From Branchiostoma lanceolatum (lineage: Eukaryota; Chordata; Leptocardii; Amphioxiformes; Branchiostomatidae), in contig NC_089726.1 of assembly GCF_035083965.1 (NCBI RefSeq), positions 6,701,501-6,765,500 of the forward strand: a DNA stretch of 64,000 nt, written 5' to 3'. Below, piece after piece: positions 26,901 through 36,312 of this stretch. The translations under genes and the position numbers were made by a program. The notes under the pieces are model-generated. The model was not told where the DNA came from, made no database searches, and saw nothing but the letters and a program-made list of their open reading frames with translations. Position 1 is the first letter of the stretch, and each line of letters begins with the position of its first letter.

Positions 26901-28010
26901 TGCCAGAAAGTTATGTTTTCTGTTTAAAGTTGCCAAAGTTATGCAGAATTTTGCATAAGGTTCCAAGAGTAATGCATAATTAGGCATGCTAAGGTCCCGA
27001 GTGTCATGCATAATTATGCATAAGGCTTGAAATTTGAAACGTTATAATTTTTTGGAACCTTGAAACCTTATGCATAATTATGTATAATTATGCATAATCA
27101 TGCATACTAGAATTTATCCCTATTGGGTCATTAATGGCTACTATGTAATTCTTAGTAATTTTTGCTTACAGTTTTTAACCCATCTAGTATTAGCCCATCT
27201 GAGTGTAAAATTGCTGAGATATGGGAGGTCACTCCAGACTGGAACTGCAAAATTAAATCAAAGGGTGTTAATGATTGTTTTGGTTGTTATATAGTTGCAT
27301 CAGTGATGGTTATTACTTTAAGCTGACACTGTAGATTCCTCTATCTTTCACCAGCCAAGAGGTGTACCGGTATTCGGAGCTGAACCAGACTGACGATGTG
27401 TCGTTGGAGGAGGACCACTCTAGCAAAACTTGGGTCTACCATGATGACTCTGATGTTGTAAGTCATCCTCACTTCTAATGACAACATAATGATATTGTCA
27501 TTTTAAAACCACATTTGCATGTACATTGTGTACAAACAAGATCGAGCTATAGCTTCATAGTTACATATACATGTACTTATAGTATACAAAAAAAGTAGAG
27601 TACCTGCCAACATTTGGGTAAAAGATTGTCCCATGGCCTTTTTGAGGTCATTCATCCAGTGTATCTAGCTATAGGGCACGCAGAGCCCATCCTACTCCTT
27701 CACTGCCTATTATCTCCCCAACTGAAGTCATGTACCCATTTTTACACCTAAATGGATTGAGGAAAGTTGTGTTAAGTTTAAGTGCCTTTCCAAAGGGCAC
27801 TAACATTTGGGTGGTATATATAAATATACCCATTACCTTTTTCTCTGGGCAATAATGACTTCTAGACAAGAAACTTTGGTAGGTACTTTTCTTTTCATTG
27901 CATTATAGAGAAGATCTGATGCTTAGCCTGGCTTTACCTGACATCCAGTCTACCGTAGTTTGGCCGGTTTGACATGACATTTCCATGATTTGCAGGATTT
28001 GTTGCCTTGA
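11916..28010 (+). CDS. SORT1: Sortilin (VPS10-domain sorting receptor)
   Basis: Exons (all GT-AG, phases consistent): 11916-12194, 14519-14581, 14823-14887, 15590-15692, 16219-16389, 16567-16640, 17367-17434, (18131-18214 optional), 18683-18739, 19638-19708, 19878-19964, 20387-20447, 20931-21004, 21505-21586, 22008-22105, 22587-22689, 23094-23170, 23515-23609, 23889-24073, 24576-24693, 24824-24898, 25408-25521, 25908-26052, 26738-26844, 27355-27457, 27996-28010. This gives about 829 residues (857 with the optional exon); human sortilin has 831. Signal peptide about 1-26; a propeptide ending at the furin-like site RRQKR (61-65); VPS10 propeller with Asp-box motifs (SKDFGRTW, STDLGKNF, SRDGGGTW, SDDGGYNW); cysteine-rich 10CC region; one membrane helix (VVAGLTVTVILTALLIILVYY); and a cytosolic tail with YRYSEL and C-terminal DDSDVDLLP. 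The last fits the acidic dileucine signal that GGA and AP-1 adaptors read. Known role: Golgi-endosome-surface sorting of ligands. AATAAA at 28120-28125. Confidence 0.95.
12690..13376. mobile_element. 687-bp near-perfect palindromic transposable element
   Basis: Two 331-bp arms (12690-13020 and 13046-13376) are reverse complements with only two mismatches that I could find, and no indels, around a 25-bp loop. The termini read TAGCCGTGGCGAC and GTCGCCACGGCTA. Flanks carry a 9-bp target duplication, ATGCACTCA (12681-12689, 13377-13385). The arms contain several GCGACGCCGG-type words. Nine-bp duplications and long terminal inverted repeats fit a Mutator-like foldback element; the superfamily is inference. 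It lies in intron 1 of sortilin. Confidence 0.9.
13461..13765 (+). repeat. Intronic repeat 'gtgcacaacataaagtag', copy 1
   Basis: This shares blocks gtgcacaacataaagtagaa, ttaggtgcacagctccaatt and tcaagtcctg, in the same order, with 16858-17200. Both copies are in sortilin introns on the same strand. The left end is unclear here. Confidence 0.65.
15121..15475. repeat. GAAAC-core repeat, type 1, copy with two inverted arms
   Basis: The left arm (ttctttattcataaccagg ... accttcctcatgcaggg) and the right arm (ccctgaggaaggtcacag ... gtgaataaagacccttg) are diverged reverse complements, so the unit resembles a MITE with about 100-bp ends. The right arm has CTGAGGA (15354-15360), a weak hairpin and GAAACGTC. 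Non-coding; in a sortilin intron. Confidence 0.7.
16858..17200 (+). repeat. Intronic repeat 'gtgcacaacataaagtag', copy 2
   Basis: Possible short terminal inverted repeats are cagggcttgaaagtaatt at the left and aatattttgagtcctg at the right. The interior matches 13461-13765 at about 70-80% by eye. Probably a non-autonomous DNA element. Confidence 0.65.
18131..18214 (+). CDS. SORT1: Possible 84-nt cassette exon of sortilin
   Basis: Between exons 17367-17434 and 18683-18739 there is an open segment with a good acceptor (tgtgtacag) and donor (gtaggt). Its length is a multiple of three and its phase (1) equals that of the junction it would interrupt, so it can be included or skipped without a frame change. 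It would add 28 residues rich in Asp and Tyr (SDIDYYDDYGIWGLEHPR). The flanking exons join properly without it, and human sortilin shows a variable loop at this point. Whether it is constitutive, alternative or unused cannot be told from DNA alone. Confidence 0.55.
19065..19566 (+). repeat. Minisatellite, about 61-bp unit, in a sortilin intron
   Basis: Eight to nine units contain ctgattatcctcctactgac, then ttcacactg, then gtccctggtgctgaacttac. Copies differ by substitutions and a few are shortened. It ends about 70 bp before exon 19638-19708. Confidence 0.9.
20512..20828 (-). repeat. tRNA-derived SINE
   Basis: On the minus strand the 5' head reads CAATGGCCTAGTTGGTAGAG (A box) and then GTGAGTTTGAACCCCG (B box), at 20747-20825. 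A non-tRNA body follows, which ends in the GTTAAGTTAAAG region. It lies in a sortilin intron. Confidence 0.75.
21125..21300 (-). repeat. Probable SINE with tRNA-like B box
   Basis: On the minus strand the sequence includes TGAGTTCAATCCCGGCTG, a B-box match, followed by a body. The A box is poor. It sits between sortilin exons 20931-21004 and 21505-21586. Confidence 0.45.
21825..21990 (+). repeat. GAAAC-core repeat, type 1, single arm
   Basis: CTGAGGA at 21873-21879 is followed by GGTGAC, loop AGACG, GTCACT and GAAAC. Upstream is gttagcagcaacacctagct and downstream is gtgaatgaagaac. The repeat ends within 20-30 bp of the acceptor of sortilin exon 22008-22105, so it may overlap the branch-point area. 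Confidence 0.7.
22150..22440 (+). repeat. tRNA-derived SINE
   Basis: The head has an A-box-like GGCGTCACGGTTAGGGCG and a B box GGGGTTCAAATCCCC. The body contains gtgcccttgggagaggcac, a phrase related to the minus-strand SINE at 35035-35285. In a sortilin intron. Confidence 0.75.
24110..24575 (+). repeat. Minisatellite that reiterates a sortilin 3' splice site
   Basis: The unit is approximately gtgtgtttatgtactgtagg followed by ttcttatgctgat. Near the exon the period is exactly 33 nt, and three AG acceptors stand at 24508-24509, 24541-24542 and 24574-24575 with the same upstream context. Units farther upstream are longer and more degraded. The exon at 24576 uses the last acceptor (tactctag). 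Confidence 0.85.
26935..27110. repeat. AT-rich cluster of TGCATAATTATGCATAA words
   Basis: The palindromic word ATGCATAATTATGCAT and variants occur repeatedly between sortilin exons 26738-26844 and 27355-27457. It could be a degraded tandem repeat. ATGCATAAT also resembles octamer (POU) sites, but nothing else supports regulation. Confidence 0.6.
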
Positions 28011-31000
28011 GACCAGCTGGGTGATCTGCAGGCTGGCTGTCCAGGAAAACTCTGGAGAACTACAAGCAAGACCACAAGAATGCCCCATGTGTATGTTACA
28101 CAGGGTGTGTAGATTAGACAATAAAGCACCAAACTTAGGAGAGGCGAAGTAATATTCAGTTTTGGCTCCTAAGCTTGTTCTTCAGTAGAAAACAGGCTTT
28201 TCTATCCTGGACAACTCTACGATGGAAAGTCTGGCTGAGAGTTGTTTCTGCCCTGGCCTCTCCCATTCAACATTTTGTGTTCCTTAATCCTTTTATGGGG
28301 ACATGTCTGTGGTTCACTCTCCTCACATTTCAATGTTTCTCATTGCTGAATTGCTGACTTGGCCTCTTTTTCTGCACGTGTGTTACTGGCCTTTTCTGAG
28401 GAGTTCGTGAAAGTCACCTTTCAAAAGTGTAAGACTTTAAATCTGTATGGCCACTAGATTTTGGGTTTGACTGGCTAGATCCCAAGCCAGGAAAACACAG
28501 TAAAATTTTTTTAGGATAGTGAACTTTGTTTAGTGAACAGCGCACACTCTATACTAGGTCATATTCCAGATCCTTTCATATGCTGGTAACAATGGGGTTG
28601 ACAGAAAGAGAGGTCCAGTGTGAACTGTGGAAAAAGCTTTCCAGTCTGGTTATATATGATAGAGGTGGAAAAAGCAGTCTGATCTTTCCTGCTTGTGGTA
28701 ATGACCCCTGGCAGAAAGTGATAGAATTGCAAGCCAAATGGTATGTTTCCATATATTCCAACAAGCTATTTCAGACGTCTGGGCTGAACCACTCTTTCTG
28801 CCAACCTGTGAACAATCGAAAATTGTTTAACGCAAATCATTGCCATGACAACAGAAACAGTGCACAAGTTGTTGTGCTAATTGCGCCCTTGCATTACCCA
28901 CATGTTATGTTATCTGGAATATGACCTATTGCCTGTGTTTTACTGCAGGGGTATTATGTATATATTTTCTGTCTTTAAGTTACAGGTAGTTATTTGTCAG
29001 GTGGTTGTTACCTATGCAATTGTCTCTCAACACAGAGGAGCTGCTATTCTATTGTATTGCATGACTTTAATATATTCAGAGATTTAAAGAGAGACTATCC
29101 TCTTTCTGTTTGTATATATTTTGGTGAAACATGGTACTGGGTCTAGTTGATATGAACGTGTGCAATTTCTATTATTTCATAGATCTGTGTTTTCTGCGTG
29201 TGTTTTCTGTTTTTCCAACCTGTAACTTTTAGTATAAGTGGATCTTGATCTTTCAGTATCAGAAAGAGTGATTTAAGGGCTAATTCAAAAGAACATCATG
29301 ATTACATTGCAAGTTTTACTTTGCACTTGCCAGGGCTGTCTCCAGCTTTAAATTTGTTTCCATCTCACTCATTGGTTGGGAGCCCATGTTGTTAATTTTT
29401 ATCGTGAAATCTGTCATTCTAAGCTTAGATCTATCAATGAGAATACATTTTCACCAAGTTCATGTCATGATTTTCTAATGGATGGGGTGAAGTTTATTTC
29501 CGTCCCAACAAGCAATTTTCCGTCCTGGAACGGCGGGATGGGTCCTGGAGACAGCCCTGGCACTTAAGCTCAGATTTATCAGTTAAGTTTCATGCTTGGT
29601 AAGGGTTTCCATAATTCAACCGTAAAATTATGATTTCTTTAAGCTAGAGATACATGTACACTCAGCAAAGGCTGGTTTAATTTGTGAGTTGTCATCTTTA
29701 TGCATTTACCATCAATCAGTTGTACAATCATCGTGATAAATTCAATCACGAGCTACCTTTATATTCCCGGCCTGCATGGGGACAAGCCTCTTTCATAGAC
29801 TTCTAGGAGGGCTGGCTTTCATTTGTGAGGGGAGTGCTGATTCGCAGTTTTCAACATGGGCCAGAGTCTCTAAATGCTGATGGGATAGTTTCTGCACCCC
29901 CAAGAAATGCCAGCACTGCTAGAAGTCTGCAAAGGAGGCTAGCTGGGGATATTATATTGTGTTGAGCCTTGGTCTTACTAAGTCTTAGGTGGCCTGGGTG
30001 CCATCCTAGTTAGTCTTCTGCTGCTCCCATACTCTATGATGGCATCCCGGCTAGCTCTTATAAGGTGCTGTTATTACCGTGAATTCTTTAATGTTCGTGG
30101 CACCTTTATTTTGCATCACAGTGAAAATCAAGTTAGGGTTGACTTCATGTACCTTGCAGTTAGAAAAAGTAGTAGCAACACAATGGAAAAGCTGAGAAAT
30201 GACCACAAAAACTGCAAATTTAAAAACCACTAAATGTTTTAAGATTTACAGTATACATTCCTTCAGAATTTATGAACAGTTTTCTGTTGCTGTGAATGGA
30301 ATTTGCTGATATGAATATCTTTGCTATTTACACAGAATGTCTTGCTTTACTGCATTTGTTGCTACATGATTTCTGGATTATTCAAATTTAAGGTGTAATT
30401 GATGAATAGACAATCCTCATATATAATTCCACTATTACAGTATTTTTTCTGATAGGTTTACCACCTGTAATGTACAGGTTATGGCATATTATACAGCCTT
30501 TGCTAGATCCGATATGCATGAACTTCCAAATGTACAATGAACTGCCCACATCATATCTGCATTTTAGTGACAGAACCCATAGTTGTACATGTAGTTTAGG
30601 CCTAGGAAAATGAGTGTTGTGTTTCCAATTATGGTCCTGACAAAGTTAGGGTTCCTCTTCTTTTTTTAGATTTCATCCAGAACAATCCTTAATTATACTC
30701 TCCAAGCAGATGTTTGGCTCTGGCTGTTTTTTAGGCATTTTTGTTGGGCTTTCTTTTTAGTCCAGTTTTCTTTTGGTGCATCACTCATGTCATGTCCCTT
30801 GCCAACAGTCAGTCGATCAAAAATAGGCTAGGACCGGTCATGTAACCGAAAACACAGCATTTCTTTTCCTACGCCTTAGCAGTGTACCAATGTTACGTTT
30901 TGCAGAGTTCAGTGAAAATCTGTTCTTACACAAGCGAAAAGGAAACAGCAAAAAATGTGTTACTGAGTTCAAGGAGGTCTTATTTTAACCTCCTTGCTGA

Positions 31001-32554
31001 GTTCTTCCAAAACTCATACTACAAGCCGTACATACGTATATTTATGTACAAATTGTACATGCAGGTAACTTTGGTGTAAATAGATGAGTCTGTTTTATAT
31101 AAGTATGAAGAACAGTACACTGTCATAAATAGCAGAAACTACAAATGTGAATTTAAAGGAAGCTCATGTATGCCAAAAAGTTACTCAAGCAACTGGATAA
31201 AATTTTGAAACAGTCACTTTGACTGTTTCAAAATTTTATCCAGTTGCTTGAGTAATTATTTTCGGCGTATTTTATTACCTGGATGTCTAACCTTCATCAA
31301 CGAAGCTCATGTATATCTGGATTTGAATAATAGAGAAGTAAGCTCAATATTACTGGTGTATAATTGTTTGTGGATTTAGGCCATCTTAGAGGATTTCTTT
31401 GTAGAAAGGGGTGTGTCAATATAGAATTCTTCACAAAATTTAAAGTGTGTTCATCGTCTTTTTGCCATCCACACAGCATTACAAAAAGGCTTAGCACACA
31501 TTAGAGCCCACCTACAGTGTGTGGAATGGACCTATACATTCATGTCCCACTATAGTCATACACATGTACAGACATGGTCTGTACAGTATGTCCTTACTAT
31601 GTAGATGCACAATTAGAGGGGTGACCAATAAGTTCTGCTCCTCACCAAGAAATAAGAAGTACAACTCAAATTCCAGGGCATAATTATAAGTACTGTATAA
31701 AGCCTTTTAGGAATGACTGACAAAATTCAAGCCATTGTGATCAGTACTACGAGAGCGACACCCAGTAAGAAATAAGATATTGTAATGTTAGGGGAGAGAG
31801 AAGAAACACCACTACACACACGACACTGATACGAATGCTTTCAAAAACATAATGTTGTTCTTGGCGAAGGTAATAACTAAACCAAACCTACTATTTACGA
31901 TAATACGGACAAGCCTTTCCCACTACATGTATTTGTTAATGACAGGCTTATTTCAGTCACTGTCAATGAAAAAATGATCACATCATCAGATTTCCCTGGA
32001 CAAATATTGGGCACTTTTTGGGTCTCATATATAAATCTTCATCAGTGTCGATAACAAGTATTTCACAGGCCTGTTTATGTATCAGGATCCCTTTAAAAAC
32101 AAAACAAAACAATAAAACATAAGGTCGAATATCAAACCATCATATACTTAGTCAAAAGCATCTTTTGAAACATATTCCTTTTGAATATGACATTCAGACA
32201 GTGGCTAAATACATACAATGTATATGTTCATGGTATGTAACCATACACATAGTAGTTACTCCACATAGTCAATTGACTTCCTCCAGCATTTTATCATGCA
32301 TGTGCCGCGCACCGGTCAACTTATATGACTTTATGAAAAGCTACATGTATACAACCGCAAGATAGATGGAGGCTGATGATGCGACCACAAAAGTTACTTC
32401 TCAAAATGGAAGGAAATGAACAGGATATTGTAAATAAAGAAATACTGGTCCACCAATAGCATGTGGCAAAAGAATGTTCTTTACAAAAGAGTATCTTGTG
32501 TCTTCCTAGGTGCAAGTTGCCATACAAAATGTAGATATCGTTTTATCGTTTTGA
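28011..32554. other. Sortilin 3' UTR and spacer to LSM3
   Basis: The sortilin transcript may end near the AATAAA at 28120 or farther on. No exon of another gene is seen. A diverged end of the TATTCTCC MITE family is at about 30694-30730 (ctctccaagcagatgtttgg), and a perfect hairpin is at 31181-31255. Confidence 0.55.
31181..31296. repeat. Perfect 36-bp hairpin made of type 2 repeat tails
   Basis: Arms 31181-31216 and 31220-31255 are exact reverse complements around a 3-nt loop. Each arm reads TTACTCAAGCAACTGGATAA and on to GAAACAGTCA, or its complement. The right arm continues with attacctggatgtctaacc, the usual tail of the type 2 GAAAC-core repeat. It seems to be two repeat tails in inverted order. 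Confidence 0.85.
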
Positions 32555-35500
32555 CTAGAAAGCTCCAGATCTGAGCGGTGGTGCTACAAGGATGACACCG
32601 TCTCCTCGGACGAACAGCATGGGAATGTTTCGCTTGGTGGTCTGGAAAAAAGAACAGAATGGAACGTCAACATTCCGTGAGCAATTTCATCAGGTTTGTA
32701 AGTCATAAATGCAAGTAGAGTTACAATGTTCGCGAACAGTTTCATTGGGTTGGTAAGTCACTGGATAACAAATTTCTTTGTGTACAACCAAGTGTTGTAT
32801 TCAATACCGACGTTTTGGTGACCTTCTGTCACCTTCCTCAGGGCAATACTGACTACCAATATAACTTACTATATTAACCCTTAAAGGACGGGATAAAATT
32901 TTCACGTGCATACAGGAATCGTAACTAAAATTTTCGGGTTTCAGGTGCCCCCACCTAGGAATTGTTTCGGGGCTGTAAAGTGCTTAATATTAATGCTAGA
33001 TAGGTAAAACTATACATTTCTGGAAAGCTGAGAACCTGTAGAATATGAAAATAACAAGAAAAAGACTGTATCTGGTTTGTAAGTAATGATACTGCACAAA
33101 AAAGACAGAAAAAAGGTCTTCGTTAAGTATCAAAAAATATTTGAAATGTATATGACATCACCCAAAAAGTCTAGAATCACTTTGAAAGTCACAGAAAACT
33201 ATTCTTAACTGCCTTGCTATTCTTCCTGAAGCAATAGAAACATCAAACAGTGTATGTAAGTAACTGTTAACTGTTTTATTCTTGCTAGCAAAGATAGTAC
33301 CTAAAGCCTTGGCCACTTGTAAAATGATGGGCTTCATCAGTGTTCCTCTACTGTTTGTCCAGGAAAATTTCCCCAAAAATGATTTGGAGGGAAGCCAGAA
33401 TAGGCTTTGCAATCGCAAACCTGTAAATACATGTCAAAACATGCCCCCCTCCCCATTGGCGAAGTAAACAAACATGAAGCACAGATTTGGCTGGATCAAA
33501 AAGTTGACAAAAAATTTCAGACAATCATGACCCTCACTCAATTACAATAAACCCCCATCCACTCGATTTTTTCATGGCAAAGAAAGAAAACAAAGGTTTG
33601 TAGCACTGTTACCTAGCATAGGGCCGGCTCTGAGCCTTCAAAATGCCGAAGTTTTTATCAATTTACTGTCTCTTCTGATGCTAGAAACATCGCCAATCCC
33701 TTCCTCAGTTGTGCCAACATTCCTTCTGGGTTCTTCATCCGACTCGGACATCGAAAAATTGTGATTTTGAGCTAAAAAAACACGGCAAAAACTTCCCAAA
33801 CACACTTGGGATCTTCCGTCAGATTTGGGCTTCCCCTGACGCATGCTAATGAGGCTGTATCCGACCTTAGCCGAGGGTCACCGGAGAATACCGAAACCCA
33901 AGCCAGTTGAGCCATCCCTGGTGGCGCATCGGGTGGAAGGCTGCAAGTCAGCCCTGATGGCTCATCGTGCTTTAAGGGTTAAGGAAACCTGCATATGATA
34001 GTGGACTTTTGAGCATTGTGTAGCGTACTACCTATGAAAGTATGATTTTCTCACTTTGTATATTTCCTCATATGTTTCCTCGTCTATCTCCACTGTTGTG
34101 ACTGTCTCCTCCACATCCCCAAGGATCATGTTCAAATGTTGATCGTATGCCTGGAAAAGAAGAGAATATATGCAGATTACTTCCTGTTGTCTGATATCCA
34201 TGCAGATTATAATGCAACTATGATATTGATGTTGGGATAATGAGTCAACAGTTGAGCAACAAATAGCCTGACATAAGACATAAAGTAGGTGAATGTGTGG
34301 CTAATAGTCTGTGTTTACACAAGCTCTCCGGCAGAGGTTAATGATGCCCACCCTATGGAGTGGTTACAGTCGTGCCGGCCGCTAGAAGCACGATTTTGTC
34401 AGGATAGTGTGGCTAACATGATATTTAAAAAAAAAATCATTCTTACATGAAGCCTTCCCCTCAGTTCTCTGTCATTCCGCATCTTCACATAAATTCTCTC
34501 ATCCAGGCTGAGGCGAATCAGGTCCAGCGGCTCTTCAACTACTGCTGTCTGCGGTTGCTGTAGAAATACAAGTTATCATCATCAGATAGGTACAAACTCA
34601 TTTGAAATTTACCTACAAGTACGAGGGACTAGCTATAGCCTCCATTGCAGACTCCCACGCCTTTTTTGTTATTGTTATCATTATTGGGTGGGCCAACTAA
34701 GTTACTCTCTTCAAAGCCAGGGGCTGAATTGCGAGGAGCTTACAAATACAATTGGCCTACCACAAACTAAAGCATCGGTGGACACAATTTTAAGTAAATC
34801 CTGTCTCAAAGATTACAGTTTTGATAACCTTACACTACACAGTTGAAAATTAAGAAAACTTGCCAATAGACTTATTTTGAGATTTACATACGTAAATCCT
34901 CAAAGATGACAATTGGCAACTAAAAGTTGACTACATGTTTACTTACAGATAATTGACCAAATTTGTTAAGGTACAAGTACAGGTCCGAACCTAAACTGCC
35001 AGTGTACCTGAATTCTTGTTTAGGTACAGCGCTACACAGGACCCCCATACAATGAAAAGGTACACAGCCTACACAGTACCCCCATTTGATGTCTTATCTG
35101 AGGGACGCCCCTTACCGAAGCTAGGTACTCATTTTCACCTGAGTGAAGTGAGGAAATTGTGTTACGTGCCTTTCCCATGGGCATAACGTCGGGGCATGTC
35201 AGATTGTCAGCAGTGTCAAGGGATTCGAACCCAGGACCTCTGGGCCGAACACCCTGACAATTACCCCATGTGGTGCGAGGTTAATTTTACTATTCACGTT
35301 ATTAGATTAGATTAAATGAACTTAACTCTTGTTTAGTTTTGTTTATGAAAACTGTCGCGCTATGGTTGAGCTTAACAACGTTTGCTGGCTCGCACGTGTT
35401 TTATCAGGTAACGTTAACGTTTTGTGGTGATTTCGCCGCAAACCGGTATCCCTCGGCCTCGGAGCACAGTGCGACAACAGCCTTCATACGAGGATAATAA

Positions 35501-35627
35501 ATGTACGAGTAAATAGAAAATCCAACGTCAAAGGATACGCGTGTAACTATACGTTAAACGTGTGCAAGAATTTTGTAATAATCCTTTAGATATGAGACAA
35601 AAAAATACAAACCTCTTCGTCCGCCAT
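32555..35627 (-). CDS. LSM3: LSM3, U6 snRNA-associated Sm-like protein
   Basis: Exons on the minus strand: 35613-35627 (MADEE), 34447-34557, 34055-34150 and 32555-32641, all GT-AG and in phase 0. The product is 102 residues, the same length as human LSM3. Sm motif 1 lies in [20 protein letters not shown] and [19 protein letters not shown]; Sm motif 2 is [18 protein letters not shown]. The family forms the LSM2-8 ring on the U6 snRNA 3' end in the nucleus, for splicing, and the LSM1-7 ring in the cytoplasm, for decapping and mRNA decay. It is divergent to XPC, with 685 bp between start codons. The ATG is fixed by a first exon of only five codons, as deduced from the frame and the conserved MADE start. 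Confidence 0.97.
32755..32875 (-). repeat. GAAAC-core repeat, type 1
   Basis: On the minus strand it reads CCCTGAGGAAGGTGACAG, loop, GGTCACC, then AAAACGTCGG. The hairpin stem GGTGAC/GTCACC is intact, but the GAAAC motif has become AAAAC. It lies in the last intron of LSM3. Confidence 0.7.
35035..35285 (-). repeat. tRNA-derived SINE
   Basis: On the minus strand the head carries a B box CTGGGTTCGAATCCC with an A-box-like region ACATGGGGTAATTGTCAGG. The body contains AAGGCACGTAACACAATTTC. It lies in the first intron of LSM3. Confidence 0.75.
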
Positions 35628-36312
35628 TTTTCAAAGGTCCCTGGGGACTTAAGAGATTCTATTTTTTCAGGGGGAGTGTTGTTACCAAACATATTTTGGT
35701 ATCATTGCACAACTATAAAATATATGAACGCAAATATTAGTTGAGAAATTTCAAATCATATTTTGTTCTAAGATGCAAGGTACTAGAAAAATATCAATTT
35801 GTGAAAGCATGTAAATAAATAAATGAACAGAAACGGGGGTCCCGTGCTCGAGGAGGTGCCTCGAACACGTTAAACAGCCTCATTACCCTACACATTGGGT
35901 ACCTGCCTGTGGCACTGGCTGCAAATACACCTGATATTATTATTATTATTGTCTCCCTTGTGCAAAGTGGTTTCAGCTTTGGTAGATTCTATTTTCTTTA
36001 GGGGTCTAAAATTATCTGCCAGGTAAAAAAGTATCAACTATTTTATCTAGTTGTAATTCAAAAACTGTTCGATAGCAAAAAATGACAATTAAAATAGTCT
36101 TGTGTAATTTCAGCTTTTTAAAGATTCATAACAAATGTTTTAAGAACGTATAAACAATATCAGCTTCCCTATTCTGAAGTGGTTTCATCGGCTGAGGTTA
36201 TACAACAAACACATGTATTTTGTGTACTTTTTCCTCGGGATTGAATGATGCAGCGTTTTTCATACCTTCAAGCTTTAGTTCCGTAAAACCCCGAATCCCT
36301 CTCTTTGAAATA
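35628..36312. promoter_or_regulatory. Shared divergent promoter region LSM3 / XPC
   Basis: The two start codons face away from each other, 685 bp apart. The interval holds a repeat piece at 35836-35990 (tgggtacctgcctgtggcac) and no clear TATA box. Human LSM3 and XPC are also head-to-head neighbours at 3p25, so the shared promoter is probably old. Core sites cannot be fixed by reading alone. Confidence 0.6.
35836..35990 (+). repeat. Repeat 'tgggtacctgcctgtggcac', copy 1
   Basis: It begins ggggtcccgtgctcgaggag and includes tgggtacctgcctgtggcac and ctggctgcaaatacacctga, then an (ATT)n run. A second copy is at 36536-36640. The start also matches the tail of the SINE at 38580-38880, so this is probably the 3' body of a SINE. 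Confidence 0.65.

Noticed and set aside
26935-27110. POU/octamer enhancer
   Set aside because: The many TGCATAATTATGCAT words look like a degraded tandem repeat; no other regulatory evidence.
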